This document shows, piece after piece, positions 1-11,087 of a stretch of 64,000 nucleotides of DNA. Numbering within the stretch: position 1 is the first letter of the stretch; every line of letters starts with the position of its first letter. The notes below the pieces were generated by a model. The model did no database searches. It worked only from the letters and a program-made list of their open reading frames with translations, and had not been told where the DNA came from. A program made the position numbers and the translations under genes. The DNA is from Mesostigma viride (Eukaryota; Streptophyta; Mesostigmatophyceae; Mesostigmatales; Mesostigmataceae), in NCBI GenBank assembly GCA_009746045.1, contig RPFO01000165.1, forward strand, positions 2,519,521 through 2,583,520, given 5' to 3'.

Positions 1-951
1 GCTGCTGCTGTGCTACGGTCATGCTGCTGCTGTGTTGCTGGGCTGATGTGTTGTTGCATTGATGTAGTGGCTATTGTTCCGCTACTACAATTTGCTACTG
101 ATGCCGCTGCTGGTGCTTTTTTGCATGTCAGTGCCCGCTATGTTCACACCACTGTTGCCGCGGTTGGTATCGCGTGATTTCCACCGGTTGTGCGTTGACA
201 TGTGTTACTCATGCATTTGCCCCTATATTTGGTAGCACGCGGTTTCGCGTTAGTTAGGTGCAGACAGCTGCATGTAGACAAACATCTTGTTTAAGTCGGT
301 CAATTAACTGTTCTTGACGCATCATGGTCCAAGTCGACCGACCTGTAGGGACCAGTAGAGCAATTGTCTAGGAGAAAGAGCGTGATCGCTGCAGAAGCCG
401 CGTGGCAGCCGTGGCTGTACCTGTAGTACGACCTGCATATATATGGATACTGTATTTGGATACTGGGTTGTTTATCAATTCTGGTTTTAATTTATTTAGT
501 GTACCTGGTGTTGGCATGCCAACTCAGTGCTAAACTACTTTATGCACAATGATGCAACTTGATGCTATAGTGACGTGCCACGATGTAACTTTATTAACTT
601 CACCATTAGTCATGGGGTCAATAGGATTGCTCATTATGCCATGTTAACATGAACCATGGGTTACGTAATAGTGAAAACAGTAATCATGATGCTCCACTTG
701 AAGTCTCCAACATGGTCATGTTTGGAATTTTATTGATCATATTCACAATATATGAAAAGAGACAACAAACGTGGAAGCATGGCACGCCGAGGCCGATAAT
801 ATATGTGTGAAATATGAAAAGAGACAACATCTTTGGCAAGCATGATCATATTATGCTTGCCAAACATATTAATGATATCGACCATGTCCAGAAACCATGT
901 TTGCCAATGGTGCATTTAGGATACATTTGAAGCCGTGCAAATGTATCCTAA
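1..951. other. Non-coding left flank
   Basis: No recognisable gene. AT-rich sequence. A 17-bp direct repeat (TATGAAAAGAGACAACA) lies at 751-767 and 813-829, and directly after the second copy is a hairpin at 832-864 with a perfect 12-bp stem (TTTGGCAAGCAT / ATGCTTGCCAAA). The right edge is where the truncated gypsy pol begins. Confidence 0.6.
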
Positions 952-3792
952 TCCGGTAAAACCACCCGTAGCGGCTTTCATCAGATCGCAGTTGCGCCGG
1001 AGGATCAGCGGAAGCTTGCATTCTGGGGGGGCGGCAATTTGTATGAGTGGGTGCGCATGCCCTTTGGGCACCGCAACGCTAGTGCTGTTTTCCAGCGAGC
1101 TATGGACAAAGTGCTTGCAGGTCTTCCTTTCGCCGCTTGTTACATTGATGATGTAATCGTCTTTAGCGCGACATTTGAGGAGCACCTGGCGCACTTGGAG
1201 CAGGTTCGCTTGGCTCTCGAGGAGCATAATATGCGGCTGCACCCTGAGAAGTGCAAGTTCGCCCAGCGGACCCTCTCATTCCTTGGTCATCAGATTGTGC
1301 CGGGTGGCCGGACGCCTGATGCCGCCAAGGTCGAATCCATTGTGCAGGCCGCCGTACCCACGGATGTCTCAGGGGTGCGGGCGTATTTGGGTTTGGCTGG
1401 CTATTACCGAGGTTACATTGAGAACTTCAGCAGCAAGGTGAAGCCCTTGACCGAGTTACTCAAGAAGGGGTGCGTGTGGGCGTGGGGTCCCGCACAGCAA
1501 CGCGCCATCGAGACAATCAAGCAGGAGCTCACGTCGGCCCCGATTCTGCGCGCCCCTGACTATGCTTTGCCATTTGTGTTATATACCGACTGGTCCAAGG
1601 TAGGACTGGGTGCGGTCTTGGCGCAAAAGGATGGTGATGGGCGCGAGCACGTTATTGCTTATGCTAGTCGCAGCAACAACCCAGCGGAGAGCCGGTATTC
1701 TTCCTATGAGGGGGAGGCACTGGCTGTGGTGTGGGCCATCAAGCACTTTCGCCCGTATTTAGTTGGGCGCGTGTTTACTCTGGTGACAGACCACCAGCCG
1801 CTTCAGTGGCTAATGACCAACACCAACCTGACGGGTAAGCTCGCCCGATGGGCCATGATTATCCAGGAGTACCACATGACCATTGTGCATCGGGCCGGCA
1901 AGGACCATGTCAACGCCGATGTGCTATCCCGATACGCCATGCCTACCACTGTTGACCACACTGGAGCCCGGGCCATGGGTGCCGAGGGCTCGTCGGGTTC
2001 TGTGGTCTTTGTGAACGCTGCTGGGTATGCGGCCGACGATGAGGAGGAGGCGTGGTGGCGCAGTGTCGAGTACTCTGTGGCGGACTTCGGCATCAGCGAC
2101 GACCCGGTGCGGCCGTCGCCATTCACGCCATCCAAAGCTGTGTGCGCTATGGAAGAGGGTAGGTCTCTGTCCTTTGACATTGATCCTTCTCTGCAGCAGC
2201 TGATCGCTGTGCAGGCTCTCTTAGCGCGTAGCTCTCTTGCTGATTGCTACACCGCTGATATCTGGCTAGATGGTCGAGTTTTGGAGCAAGTGCAGGGTGC
2301 TGTCTTGACTCCTACTCCAGTCGATTGGACTCCTGCTCAGAAGGCGACGGAGTTGAACAGGGTGCAGCACAGGGCTGCAACCTATGGTTGGGAAGATGGG
2401 GTTTTGTACAAGCTGTTGGGCAAGCGTAGGGTGGTCGTCCCACCGCCTGACAAGCGCGTTGCTATAGTGCAGGCGTACCACGAGCGGTATGGTCACTTGG
2501 GTGGCAATCGCACGCTCAGCCTCGTACGGACCAGCTATTGGTGGAATAACATGCGACACACAGTGGCCCAGGTAGTGGCCAGCTGTGTCCCGTGTGCTCG
2601 AACCAAGGCTAACTTTAGCGCAGATCATGGTGCCAAGGAGCTGATGTCGCTTCCCATCAAGGGCTTGTTTTATCGCTGGCACGTCGATCTGTGCGGGCCG
2701 TTTCAGGAGAGCCCTGACGGCAACCTCTATGTCATGGTATGCGTGGAGAGCTTTAGCAAATGGGTTGAGTTGATCCCCATTGCTGACAAGCATGCCGCTA
2801 CCACAGCGAAGCATTTTGCAGACATCATCACCAGGTTTGGGGCTCCCGCGGAGGTAGTCACGGACCAGGGTGGTGAGTTCAGGGGTGAGTTCCAGGAGTT
2901 GCTGGATGGATGTCTTATTGATCACCGTCGCACTTCTCGGGAGCATCCTCAGGCCAATGGTTTGGCTGAGAGATTGGTGCAGACCGTCAAGCAGGCGCTG
3001 CGCAAGTGGAGCCTGCAGGTGCCGGAGTCGGCCAGGTGGGATCGCGAGTTGGCATGGATTGCCATGGGTTATCGCATGTCTCCCCAGGAGTCTCTCGCTA
3101 CCTTCTCCCCGTATTTCCTTCTGTTCGGGCGTAATCCTCTTTTGCCTACGGAGGCACAGGTTGCGCACCCCGAACCCATGGCCTTCGACAACGCTCAGCA
3201 ATTTTTGGTTGAGGTGCTGGCCAGGGCAGAGACTTTTAAGAAGGTCATGCCCATCGCGATGAACAACTTGTTCATTGCTCAGCACAGGGACTCCCTGCGT
3301 TACGCTCAGCGCCGGGGGGGCGCATACATGGCTCGCCAGCTGCGGTTTAGGCCAGGGCAGTATGTTTTCCTGCGCACTCAGCTGAAGCACACTTTGGATG
3401 TGGAGGCGGGGCCCACCATTTTGCGCATTGTGGCTATCAAACCATCGGGAGTGGCAATTTTGGAGGGCGCCGACGGGAGCCGTACGACAGACAACCTCAG
3501 CAATCTCAGTCCCTGCTCACTGCCCAATTTGGTCCACGACCTCCAACCGCACACATCTCGCCGAGTCAAGGACGCCCAGTGTCAGGTTTGTCACCGGGTC
3601 GATCAGGCGGAGTCCATGTTATTGTGTGATCAGTGTAACTGTGGTTGGCACATGCAGTGCTTGCAGCCCGTGGTCACCAGCATTCCGGAGGGGGATTGGT
3701 TTTGTCCAGTGTGCACCGCTGCGCAGTTTACCTCCCGCAGCTTGACTGCGGTCACCGCTGCCCTTGTCTTGGTACGATCGCTGTCTTCGTGA
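952..3792 (+). pseudogene. Ty3/gypsy pol, 5'-truncated, with C-terminal PHD finger
   Basis: Polyprotein of a Ty3/gypsy LTR retrotransposon: reverse transcriptase, RNase H and integrase, ending in a PHD zinc finger. The frame opens in the middle of the RT palm (SGFHQIAVAPEDQ) with a stop just before it, so gag, protease and the RT N-terminus are missing. Seen in order: RT active site YIDDV at 1141-1155; RNase H with the first Asp at 1588-1590; integrase HHCC zinc finger from His 2479 to Cys 2595; integrase core with Asp 2686, Asp 2863 and Glu 2968, about 35 residues between the last two as in the family; a basic C-terminal region; PHD finger at 3580-3714. The remaining 2.8 kb has no internal stop or frameshift, so the insertion looks fairly recent. 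Ends in TGA at 3790-3792, directly followed by a purine tract and LTR. Confidence 0.93.
3580..3714 (+). other. PHD finger domain at the gypsy pol C-terminus
   Basis: C4HC3 zinc finger: CQVC, then CDQC, then the His-Cys pair WHMQC, then CPVC, with the tryptophan two residues before the third pair (GDWFC) that is usual in PHD fingers. PHD fingers commonly read histone H3 tails. In this position many gypsy elements carry a chromodomain instead; a targeting role here is inference. Confidence 0.88.
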
Positions 3793-3808
3793 TGGGGCCG
3801 GTCGCCAG

Positions 3809-3820
3809 CGAGGGGGGGAA
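3809..3820 (+). other. Polypurine tract of the gypsy element
   Basis: The run CGAGGGGGGGAA lies 16 bases after the pol stop and immediately before the sequence repeated at 5100, the expected position of the plus-strand primer next to a 3' LTR. Confidence 0.7.
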
Positions 3821-5099
3821 TCATGGGACAGGTCCTCGCCCACCCCACAGGGCATGCAGTTAAGGCAGGCACATCAGCTCAGCTCATTTGGGTTTTACCA
3901 AATTAAGCTGAGTGGCCAGCCGCCATGGTGGCGCCGGAGATTGTGGCACGCAGACGCGACAGCTGTCACGGACGCGAGCTATGTCATCCGGGCGCCCACT
4001 ATGCACAAGACCGGTGACGTGCGCAAGGAATTTGTTTTCTACGCATTTTCGACAAAGGCTAGTGACCGGGGGGGACACTAGCACTTGCAGCATAAGAGCG
4101 GACGAAAGTGTACGTGCACGCGCGCCGGGCCAGGCACAGCTGGGCGCGCAGCACTGACTTGAGCGGACGGCAGCACAAGTGTGCAGCGTCGAGAGGATCA
4201 TACGCGTGTTAGTGGACAGCTGGAGCTGAAGCTGGACTGCTGGACTTCAACAGCGCCGAGGCTATTGACAGGCCAGGTGTCTTTGTGGTGTAGAATAGCG
4301 GGTCAACGTTATGAGGACTGGACAGAAAATGGAAAAGGACAATTTGCGGTGCGGAGCCAGATCGCTGGAATGAATGCGAAATCGCTGGCAGCCCTACAAA
4401 GGGATTTCTTCTAGAAAGGAACGATTAGACGCAATGTTTGCTGGGCCACTCACACGCAAGGTGTGAGCGTGCAGATTGTCTGAAGGATATTATGCTTCGA
4501 CCTTGCTGGACGTGACTCAATGTCGGACATTCCCAGGGACAGAAATGCCGGAGCCTCTAGGAGATGAGATCGGCAACAGGGTAGCAATTTAGATTTGTCG
4601 GGATGCCTTCCTGCTTTTGTTGGCATGTGTGGTAGAAAGCCAGGACGGCAACTGGAATGCGGTTTCTATTCGCATGGTTCAGGCAGCAAGATAGTTTTGG
4701 CATTCCTGGCTGGACTGACAAGTGTGGCGTGTGTCATGCGTGTGGCATGACGAATGGTTTGGTTCATAGTCGAAGAGGACTCTCACGCAGCGTGTAGTCT
4801 CTTCGAGTCTCTCGTTAGTGGCCTTCGTGTTTCTCCCTTTCCTTGGGAGCAAGGCCGGTAGCATGTCATGGAGCGCTGCCTAACTGCGGGCTCGTGAGCA
4901 TGGAGTGCATCGATATTGAGACTATCAACGTGTTGTAATTGTATTAACTTTCTCAATAAACTCCGCATGTGCGGCTTCATCATCAGACTGTGCAAAGTGT
5001 GTGTTTTGAAAGCATTATTCTATAGCAGGGGAGGCAATAAGGTGGTTATCAGGCACGAGGGACAGTTCCTTGTCCTCGGCTGAGAGCCCTCCTTTCTTT
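3821..5099 (+). repeat. Putative 3' LTR of the PHD gypsy element
   Basis: Begins after the polypurine tract and runs until the same start sequence reappears at 5100, which suggests an LTR of about 1.28 kb. AATAAA-type signal near 4954-4960 (CTCAATAAACTCC). No coding potential seen. The exact right edge is inferred only from the restart of the repeat, and the LTR termini are not a clean TG...CA pair. Confidence 0.6.
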
Positions 5100-5242
5100 A
5101 ATCATGGGACAGGTCCTCGCCCACCCCACAGGGCATGCAGTTAAGGCAGGCACATCAGCTCAGCTCATTTGGGTTTTACCAAATTAAGCTGAGTGGCCAG
5201 CCGCCATGGTGGCGCCGGAGATTGTGGCACGCAGACGCGACA
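5100..5242 (+). repeat. Truncated second copy of the gypsy LTR start
   Basis: 143 bp essentially identical to 3819-3961, joined head-to-tail to the end of the first LTR. It then breaks off into the end of a different element (GC-rich junction at 5243). Either a second nested LTR or a tandem LTR arrangement cut by a later insertion. Confidence 0.8.
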
Positions 5243-5339
5243 CTGCCCCGCTCCCGCTGCCGCCCCCGCGCGTGTTACGAAGCATTATAGAATACCACAG
5301 AAAACACACGCCGATATGGCTGCTGGAACTCCCTCAGGC

Positions 5340-6476
5340 TCACGCACTTACTCCAGACGAGGCCGCCTCCTGGCTTGCACTCGCCTGCCCCTCCTCACGG
5401 TCTGGTCGCTCCTCAACACCCTCAGCAACCGGTGTGGCTGCTGCTGCCGCTGCGACTATCTGGAGGCTTGGATTAAACTCTCCTAGAACGCAGGTCACAG
5501 GTCGCCCGTCCTCCTTGCGTTCGACTGGATGTTGAGTCTCACCTGGGTTGCGATGCCAAGCAAGGTCGCGCACCCACCGTTTACCGCCGCCGACCAGCTC
5601 GTTCTGCTCGCCTCGGCCGTAACGGTCGTACTCGTGAGTCACCTCACGAGGGAAATGCAGATCAGCTCGCTGCCTTTCCTCGTAGGTTGCGGTAGTGCCG
5701 TCGCCCTGGTTTATCTCCTGGGCAGAGCGCTTTACGGAGCCCTCTGGCTTGTCTGTCCACTCGAAATGGACGTCTTCAGGCGTCTTCTCGACCCCCGTGA
5801 CAATTTCCACCTCCGGACCCCACGCACTGGTGGTTTCCGGCCTCGGTGTATCAAGCCTTGAGTATACCCCGAAAGGCTGTGTGGTGATAAAGAACCTGTC
5901 TGCGTACCCTCTCGACTCTTGCAAAAGGACAGCAACAAGATTCTCAATTGTTTGGGCAAATACCTCTGCCGTGCTCCAAGGATTTACCGTCTCCCGAGCA
6001 CGCGCGTTCCGGATGATGTCGGCGTCTGGTACCCCCTCTCCTAGCACCGCTGTCGCCACCCAGTGGTTAAACAGCCGGGTGCTGCCGAGCGCTGTTGCCA
6101 CAATCTGGCTAAGCGCCTCCCTGGCTAGGTCGAGACCGGCTAGAGTAATATGGGCGCCCTGGTAGGCGACCTCCACACGATTAGCAGTTTCAGCTAGCGC
6201 GTCACGTAGCCGCACCAACTCTTTCACCGCCACTCGCCCCGTCTCACCTGGAGAAATCACGACGCGAGCCCGTTGAATAATCGGGTCCGCCGCCGCTGGC
6301 CTGCTGCCTCCCCCACTCACCGCCACCCACCCCTCTTCTGCTAAGTGCCTCGCTACGTAGGCCGCTTGCACGAATGTAGGAGCGTTTGCTTGGTTACGGT
6401 AGGGGAAAAACGCTTGCGCGTCTCTCTGCTCGTTCGCCTCACCAGCACCGTGGCTGCTTGACGATGAACCAGACAT
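5340..6476 (-). CDS. Gag-like protein of a short retroelement (element A)
   Basis: An open frame of 378 codons from the ATG at 6476; the frame is open further upstream but without an ATG, so I take this Met (MSGSSSSSHGAGEA). The product is hydrophilic and acidic to neutral, with a low-complexity C-terminus (poly-Ala after LQIV, then Glu/Ser-rich). I recognise no enzymatic motif and no zinc knuckle. It is called gag-like because the same leader plus C-terminal sequence recurs at 8655-9100 and its leader again at 15068-15712, each in a retroelement setting. No polymerase is attached, so the element looks non-autonomous. It could also be a host-derived gene carried by a repeat. Confidence 0.5.
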   Translation of the reverse strand: MSGSSSSSHGAGEANEQRDAQAFFPYRNQANAPTFVQAAYVARHLAEEGWVAVSGGGSRPAAADPIIQRARVVISPGETGRVAVKELVRLRDALAETANRVEVAYQGAHITLAGLDLAREALSQIVATALGSTRLFNHWVATAVLGEGVPDADIIRNARARETVNPWSTAEVFAQTIENLVAVLLQESRGYADRFFITTQPFGVYSRLDTPRPETTSAWGPEVEIVTGVEKTPEDVHFEWTDKPEGSVKRSAQEINQGDGTTATYEERQRADLHFPREVTHEYDRYGRGEQNELVGGGKRWVRDLAWHRNPGETQHPVERKEDGRPVTCVLGEFNPSLQIVAAAAAATPVAEGVEERPDREEGQASASQEAASSGVSA

Positions 6477-7153
6477 GAAAGCGTGGAAGCAATAGTACGA
6501 TTTGCACAGCAACTCGTCAGCAGAGCTTGTGAGCTCCTGGTCCTTGCCGGCTGGAATGACCCAAGGCTGCTGGCTAGCAACCTTTATCCTCACACCAGGC
6601 CTACGACCCTCGATAGGCTCGCCACTCGTCGTGACGACCAAGGTTCGTGTGTGAAGACGCTCGTTGCCTCGTTGAGCCTCGAGCTATATGCAACCTCGTT
6701 CCATCCTTGTTCCTCGGTCATGAGCAACGCTGGGCAACGCTACATTGCCAGAGCCTCGTATCGCTGCCTTGCATCCTCGTTGCAGGCAGCATACAGGAAT
6801 CTCTGGCTATCCTGTGTCTAGGACAGCACAGGACCTGCCACAGTCCTGCAAGGACTTACATCCTTGCAGACCTGCTGGCTGGTTACTGGCTTCTACTAGC
6901 CACAGTACCGTTGAGCCCTCAGTACACTGTGTCCCAGTCACGTGAGAGTCCAGGCTAAGCCTGTGCAGGCACGGCCTGCCACGTGTCCTGTCCACTATGT
7001 CCTGAGTGTGCACCGCCCTCGCCCACCGGTCGGCAGTACTTCGGGACTTGATAACTTTCTAGTCCCTTGTCTGTTCTAGGCGGTTGACACGGCGTTGGAA
7101 AGGTCTCCTCAACCTGCATCCATCTAGCACATTGGTGCCCCAATATGCTAACT
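6477..7153 (-). repeat. Leader/LTR-like region of element A
   Basis: About 640 bp that matches 15068-15712 in the opposite orientation almost base for base, and whose first 200 bp match 8655-8855. The start (reading leftwards from 7153) is AGTTAGCATATTGG followed by an inverted repeat, forming a terminal hairpin. No matching copy was seen at the other end of element A, so whether it is an LTR or a 5' leader is open. Confidence 0.7.
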
Positions 7154-7912
7154 GTTGCGGTCGGTGATAGTCCGCGCTGCGGACGGCCACGAACCGCGAC
7201 GGTGGCAGCTCAATGTAGACGGGAACACCCCGAAACTCGCGTAAGGGGCGTACTCGTTGTGGGCCGGGAAACGCGCTGACGTAAGCGCCCACCGTCCATG
7301 CCTCCGTGGCGCCGGTCGAGCAACCGCCCGTACGATCAAAGACCCCTGCGCGGGAGATATAAAGCCCACCGCTGGTATCGGGCCACGCCTCTCTGGTATA
7401 TGGGCGCGGGACGTCTCCACGCGGGCCACCCGCTCGGAGTTAGTTCGCTTCTCGGCGCGGACTCTGGGAATCCGCGGAGACGCTGCCCGCCGACACCTTG
7501 TTCGTACATGCGCGACGTCTAACTTCTCGCTGGGCATCTGGTTCCACTTGGGCCGTTTCTGGTTGCGCTAGATATCCTCGGAATCCAGCTTAGTCGAGTC
7601 GGTCGAGCCGCCCGTTCGCCGGGTCGGTCCCGTCCCGACAAGAACCGTCATTCCGCCCGTGCCCTGGGTCCGAATGGTTCGCACGGCATCACCGTCCTGT
7701 CGCTGGATCGGTGTCACCGCAGGTGTGACAGAACCGCCCGTTCGCCGAGTCGGCCCTGCTTGCACATGGTGTTGGGGATGCTCTTCGACCCAAATAACAC
7801 GATGGTGCGTACACATCGACGTGAATAACGCAAGTGCCTTCGCGGCATCCTAGCGTACACGTGATCAAGCCCGTTGTCATAGCGCCCCCACCACTACTAC
7901 CTTCGCGGTAGC
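7154..7912 (-). repeat. 3' non-coding/LTR region of a chromodomain gypsy element
   Basis: Follows the chromodomain stop codon. A purine/GT-rich tract with GTGGTGGGGGCG (around 7883-7900 on the minus strand) resembles a polypurine tract next to an LTR. Contains short internal repeats around CGCCCGTTCGCCG (about 7610 and 7735). No second copy in the window, so LTR identity is inferred from position. Confidence 0.45.
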
Positions 7913-8654
7913 CTAGTGGAGGGCATGCTTGGCCTTTATATACTTGCGAAGCAAACGTTCACACCCTTCTAGCTCATTCTCGGTTCGCCACGAATCCTCG
8001 TAATCATGCTGAGCAAAACGCCACCGTACGCGATATTGTCGCTGTCTACCTCTCCCGGCCACGCTTGATGTCCCGGTGGTCCACGATCTCGGCCACCTCA
8101 TCTTCCTGTTCTCCAGTCTCGGGGTTGTACTCGACAGGGGCCGGCGGGTTGAGCCGACCTTGGATGGAGTTCTGGTGGTATAACTTGAGCTGGTCTCGAT
8201 GGAAGTTGGAGGAAGTGTTCCAGGAGCTCGGGATGTCCACCTTGAACATCACATCTCCAAGCTTCTCCAGAACCTTGTGTGGCCCCAGGAACATAGGACG
8301 GAGCTTTGTCTTGAGCTCACCCTCTACCTTCTCAGAGAAACGTCCTAAGCGGGGGCCTTCCACCAGTACCCAGTCGCCCACCTCGATGGCCGGCGTGCGC
8401 GCATCTAGGCGGCCAGCAGTCCTCGCCATATAGCGCTCGGCAGCGGCCCGGTAGCCCTTGACCGCACTGTCATGGGCCTGGCGCATCTGGACCAGCAGCC
8501 TCTCCACCCCTTCGAGGGTGTCTCGCCGGACTGACTTTTCAGCTAAGGCTGGGCTTGTGAGAAGGTCAGTCGGCGTGAGCGGATGCCTGCCCGTGTTGAG
8601 GAAGAATGGCGTGAAGCCATGAGCTGCCTGGGGGGCGTTATTCAGGGAGAACTC
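7913..8654 (-). pseudogene. Chromovirus pol fragment: integrase C-terminus plus chromodomain, frameshifted
   Basis: Tail of a Ty3/gypsy (chromovirus) integrase. Reading down from 8654: end of the catalytic core (AAHGFTPFFLNTGRHP), a linker, the GPY/F-like module (VGDWVLVEGPRLGRF ... LGPHKVLEKLGD) and the start of a chromodomain (EVAEIVDHRDIKRG). The frame then breaks near 8046 and continues in another frame with the rest of the chromodomain (QYRVRWRFAQHDYEDSW, then LLRKYIKAK). The upstream side is cut exactly where element B starts at 8655. The chromodomain is the family's histone-methyl reader used for target choice. Confidence 0.88.
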
Positions 8655-9100
8655 CAGTTAGCATTTTGGGCAACCAATATGCTAAGTGGATATACAGTTT
8701 GGAAAGACCTTTCCAACGCCGTGCTGACCGCCTGAAACAGACAAGGGACAAGAAAGATATGAAGTCCCGAAGTCCTAGCCATCCGTGGCCGACTAGGGTG
8801 CAGTCCTCTGGTATAGTGGACAGGACACGTGGCAGGACGTCCCTGCACAGGCTTAGTGCTGGGAGAGTTTAACCCAGACCTCCAGATTGTCGCAGCAGCA
8901 GCAGCCACACCGGTTGCTGAGGGTGTTGAGGAGCGTAAGGATCGTGAGGAGTCGCAGGCGAGTGCAGGCCAGGAGGCGGCCTCGTCTGGGGTAGGTGCGT
9001 CAGCCTGAGTGGTTCCAGCAGCCATATCTGTGTGTGATGTCTGTAGTATTTTATAATGCTTCGTAACACGCGCGGGAGCGGTGTCAGAGGTGAATTTCAC
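8655..9100 (+). mobile_element. Element B: internally deleted copy of the short gag-carrying element
   Basis: 8655-8855 is a diverged copy of the leader of element A, including the terminal hairpin. It is joined directly to the last 49 codons of the gag-like frame (8859-9008, stop TGA at 9006) and the same 3' sequence (TTCGTAACACGCGCGGG). Orientation is opposite to element A. The internal deletion makes it non-coding. It sits inside the chromovirus integrase at 8654. Confidence 0.8.
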
Positions 9101-9771
9101 CCTGTGTGCCCAACTGCCTGTTTACATTTGTAGTGTCTGGCCATCATGTTGTAAACGGAGGTATTAGGGTTGCGTCCCTAACAATCGCACCCGCCTGCCG
9201 CTTTTGTGGCCGATAATTAAATAGGCTTGGTAGGGCCCGCCGTGAGCTTTCCGGCACAACTTATAGCACTGAATATAGTGCAGTATAGCAAAAGTTATGT
9301 AGTGCCGAAGTTGTAATTCCGGCACAATACTTTGCGTACCTTATAGGTGCCGACGGTACTATCCTCGGCCGAATATTCCGTGTTGGATATTTCGTATGAC
9401 TGAATCCAGTTCTAGATGCATTGTATGCCGTGTTAGTTGCTTGGCATCTGGCGTTCTCCTAATCGTCAATTGTATAATCGACAGCTGGCAACTTGTGCAG
9501 AATATTCTAGAACGTGCACCGCTGCCCCAATGTGCCTTGATAAGGAAGTGACGCACCTACGTTGCACTTACCTTGCAGTCCAAGCCCAGTGTGGCTATGG
9601 ATGCTATGGTCCCCACCCGGGAACCGCACCATGGCTTTGGCGGTGAAACGGTGGCAGTCCGTAACCTAAATATGCAATGAATAAACTGTCTATCAATTGT
9701 CTCAATCAGTCTTGACGACCAAGGAATTAAATGAAAATTTCTGACAAGCGGCAGTGGGAGCGGGGCGGGGG
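9101..9771. other. Non-coding stretch before copia element 1
   Basis: No gene. Contains diverged copies of a short motif (TCCGGCACAA near 9251 and 9320) and an AATAAAC signal at 9680. It may contain a decayed 5' LTR of the downstream copia element, but I found no matching sequence 3' of that element. Confidence 0.5.
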
Positions 9772-11081
9772 ATGGCGGTGGTGAGGCAATTAAGGGCGGA
9801 TACTGGAGGCCCCGCCAGCGTCGTGCCAGAGGGACAGGCAATCCCAACGGCAGAGGGCGCCAATGGCAGGAGGGCATCCATCCGGAAGAGGAAGGAGGTG
9901 GCACAAGGGGAGGAGCGTGCGGGGTGGCCAACCGACGGCGTGGTGCTGACGGGGGTGGGCCAGGAGGATGCTGAACGTCAAGGCCCGGGTAAGAGACCAT
10001 GTGTGCCTGATTCTGGTGTCACTCCACCTGCAGCTAGTGCTCCTGGGCCTTCAGCACCGGTAGGAGCTCCTGTCATTGGCAGTGACCCTCGTGCTTTGCC
10101 TGGGACTAGACCTCACACGAGTGCTGTGGCTGTGATGAATGGCCAGAAGCCTCTCAAGCCTCCTGTGGGACAGGAAGAGCTAGACAAGTGGTTGGAGGAT
10201 ATGGAGCTAGTTTCATGCTCTGTAGATCCCACTGTCAACCTCGTGCAGGTATTCCACACATCCACGACTAATAGGGATTCCAGTGAGCGTGTGAGGGACA
10301 AGGCTAGGCAAGCTGTCAAAGACAAGCTGACCTGGTCTCAGTTCCTAGAGGGCCTACGTCAGGAGTTCTCTGATAAGGTACTCAACCTCACTAATCGCTA
10401 TAAGCTCAGCTATATGATACCTTTGAGATCAAGGGCACGGTAGCTGAGGAGCTGCAGCGGCTCACACGCATCAGGGAGAAGGGGGCCAAGCATGGCTTCA
10501 ATCTGACTGACAGAGCAGTGGCAGATTACTTCCTGGATCGTATGGGGCTGAGTGTGGATGGGAGAAATGCAGCTAGGATGTTTGCTGATCAGACAGATGG
10601 GACATGGACAGCCTTGCAAAGGGTTATTTTCAATATCAGTCCATCTGACAATGCTGCTTGCAAGGCAATCCAGGTGACTGGTGCCTCTTCAGCCTCCGCT
10701 CATCAGGTCCATGGTGATGCCCCTGGGCAGGGTGCTCAGGCAGATCCCAGGCCTAGTAGGCGTCAGAGGGCTAACAGACGCAGGCAGAATGGTAACCAGG
10801 GTGGCAAGGGCCAGCAGCAAGGATCCAAAGGCAAGGGTCAGCAGCAGGCTGGGGGTCACCAGGGTGGTCAGCAGAACAGGGGTGGCCAAGGGCAAGGCAA
10901 GAGCCAGGGCCAGAGCACCCAGGCCAGTCAGAGCAGCCAGAACCAGGGTGGTCTGAAGAAGGCTACTGCTGGGAAGGATGACAAGTGCTTTGGCTGTGGC
11001 AGGACAGGTCATTGGCGACGTGACTGCCCAGACCAGGCCAAGTCTGCTGGAGCAGGCTCTGGCCAGGTGGGTAAGCCATGA
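9772..11081 (+). pseudogene. Gag of copia element 1 (one frameshift)
   Basis: Capsid/nucleocapsid protein. Starts at the ATG at 9772; the frame shifts near 10410 (NLTNRYKLSY joins DTFEIKGTVAEEL). Then comes a gag helical region (YFLDRMG), a Gln/Gly-rich basic stretch, and a zinc knuckle CX2CX4HX4C (CFGCGRTGHWRRDC, 10986-11027) for RNA binding. Ends in TGA at 11079-11081. Confidence 0.82.
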
Positions 11082-11087
11082 CTTGAT

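Noticed and set aside
5732-7292. Many overlapping plus-strand frames opposite element A
   Set aside because: Antisense shadows of the gag-like frame and its leader.
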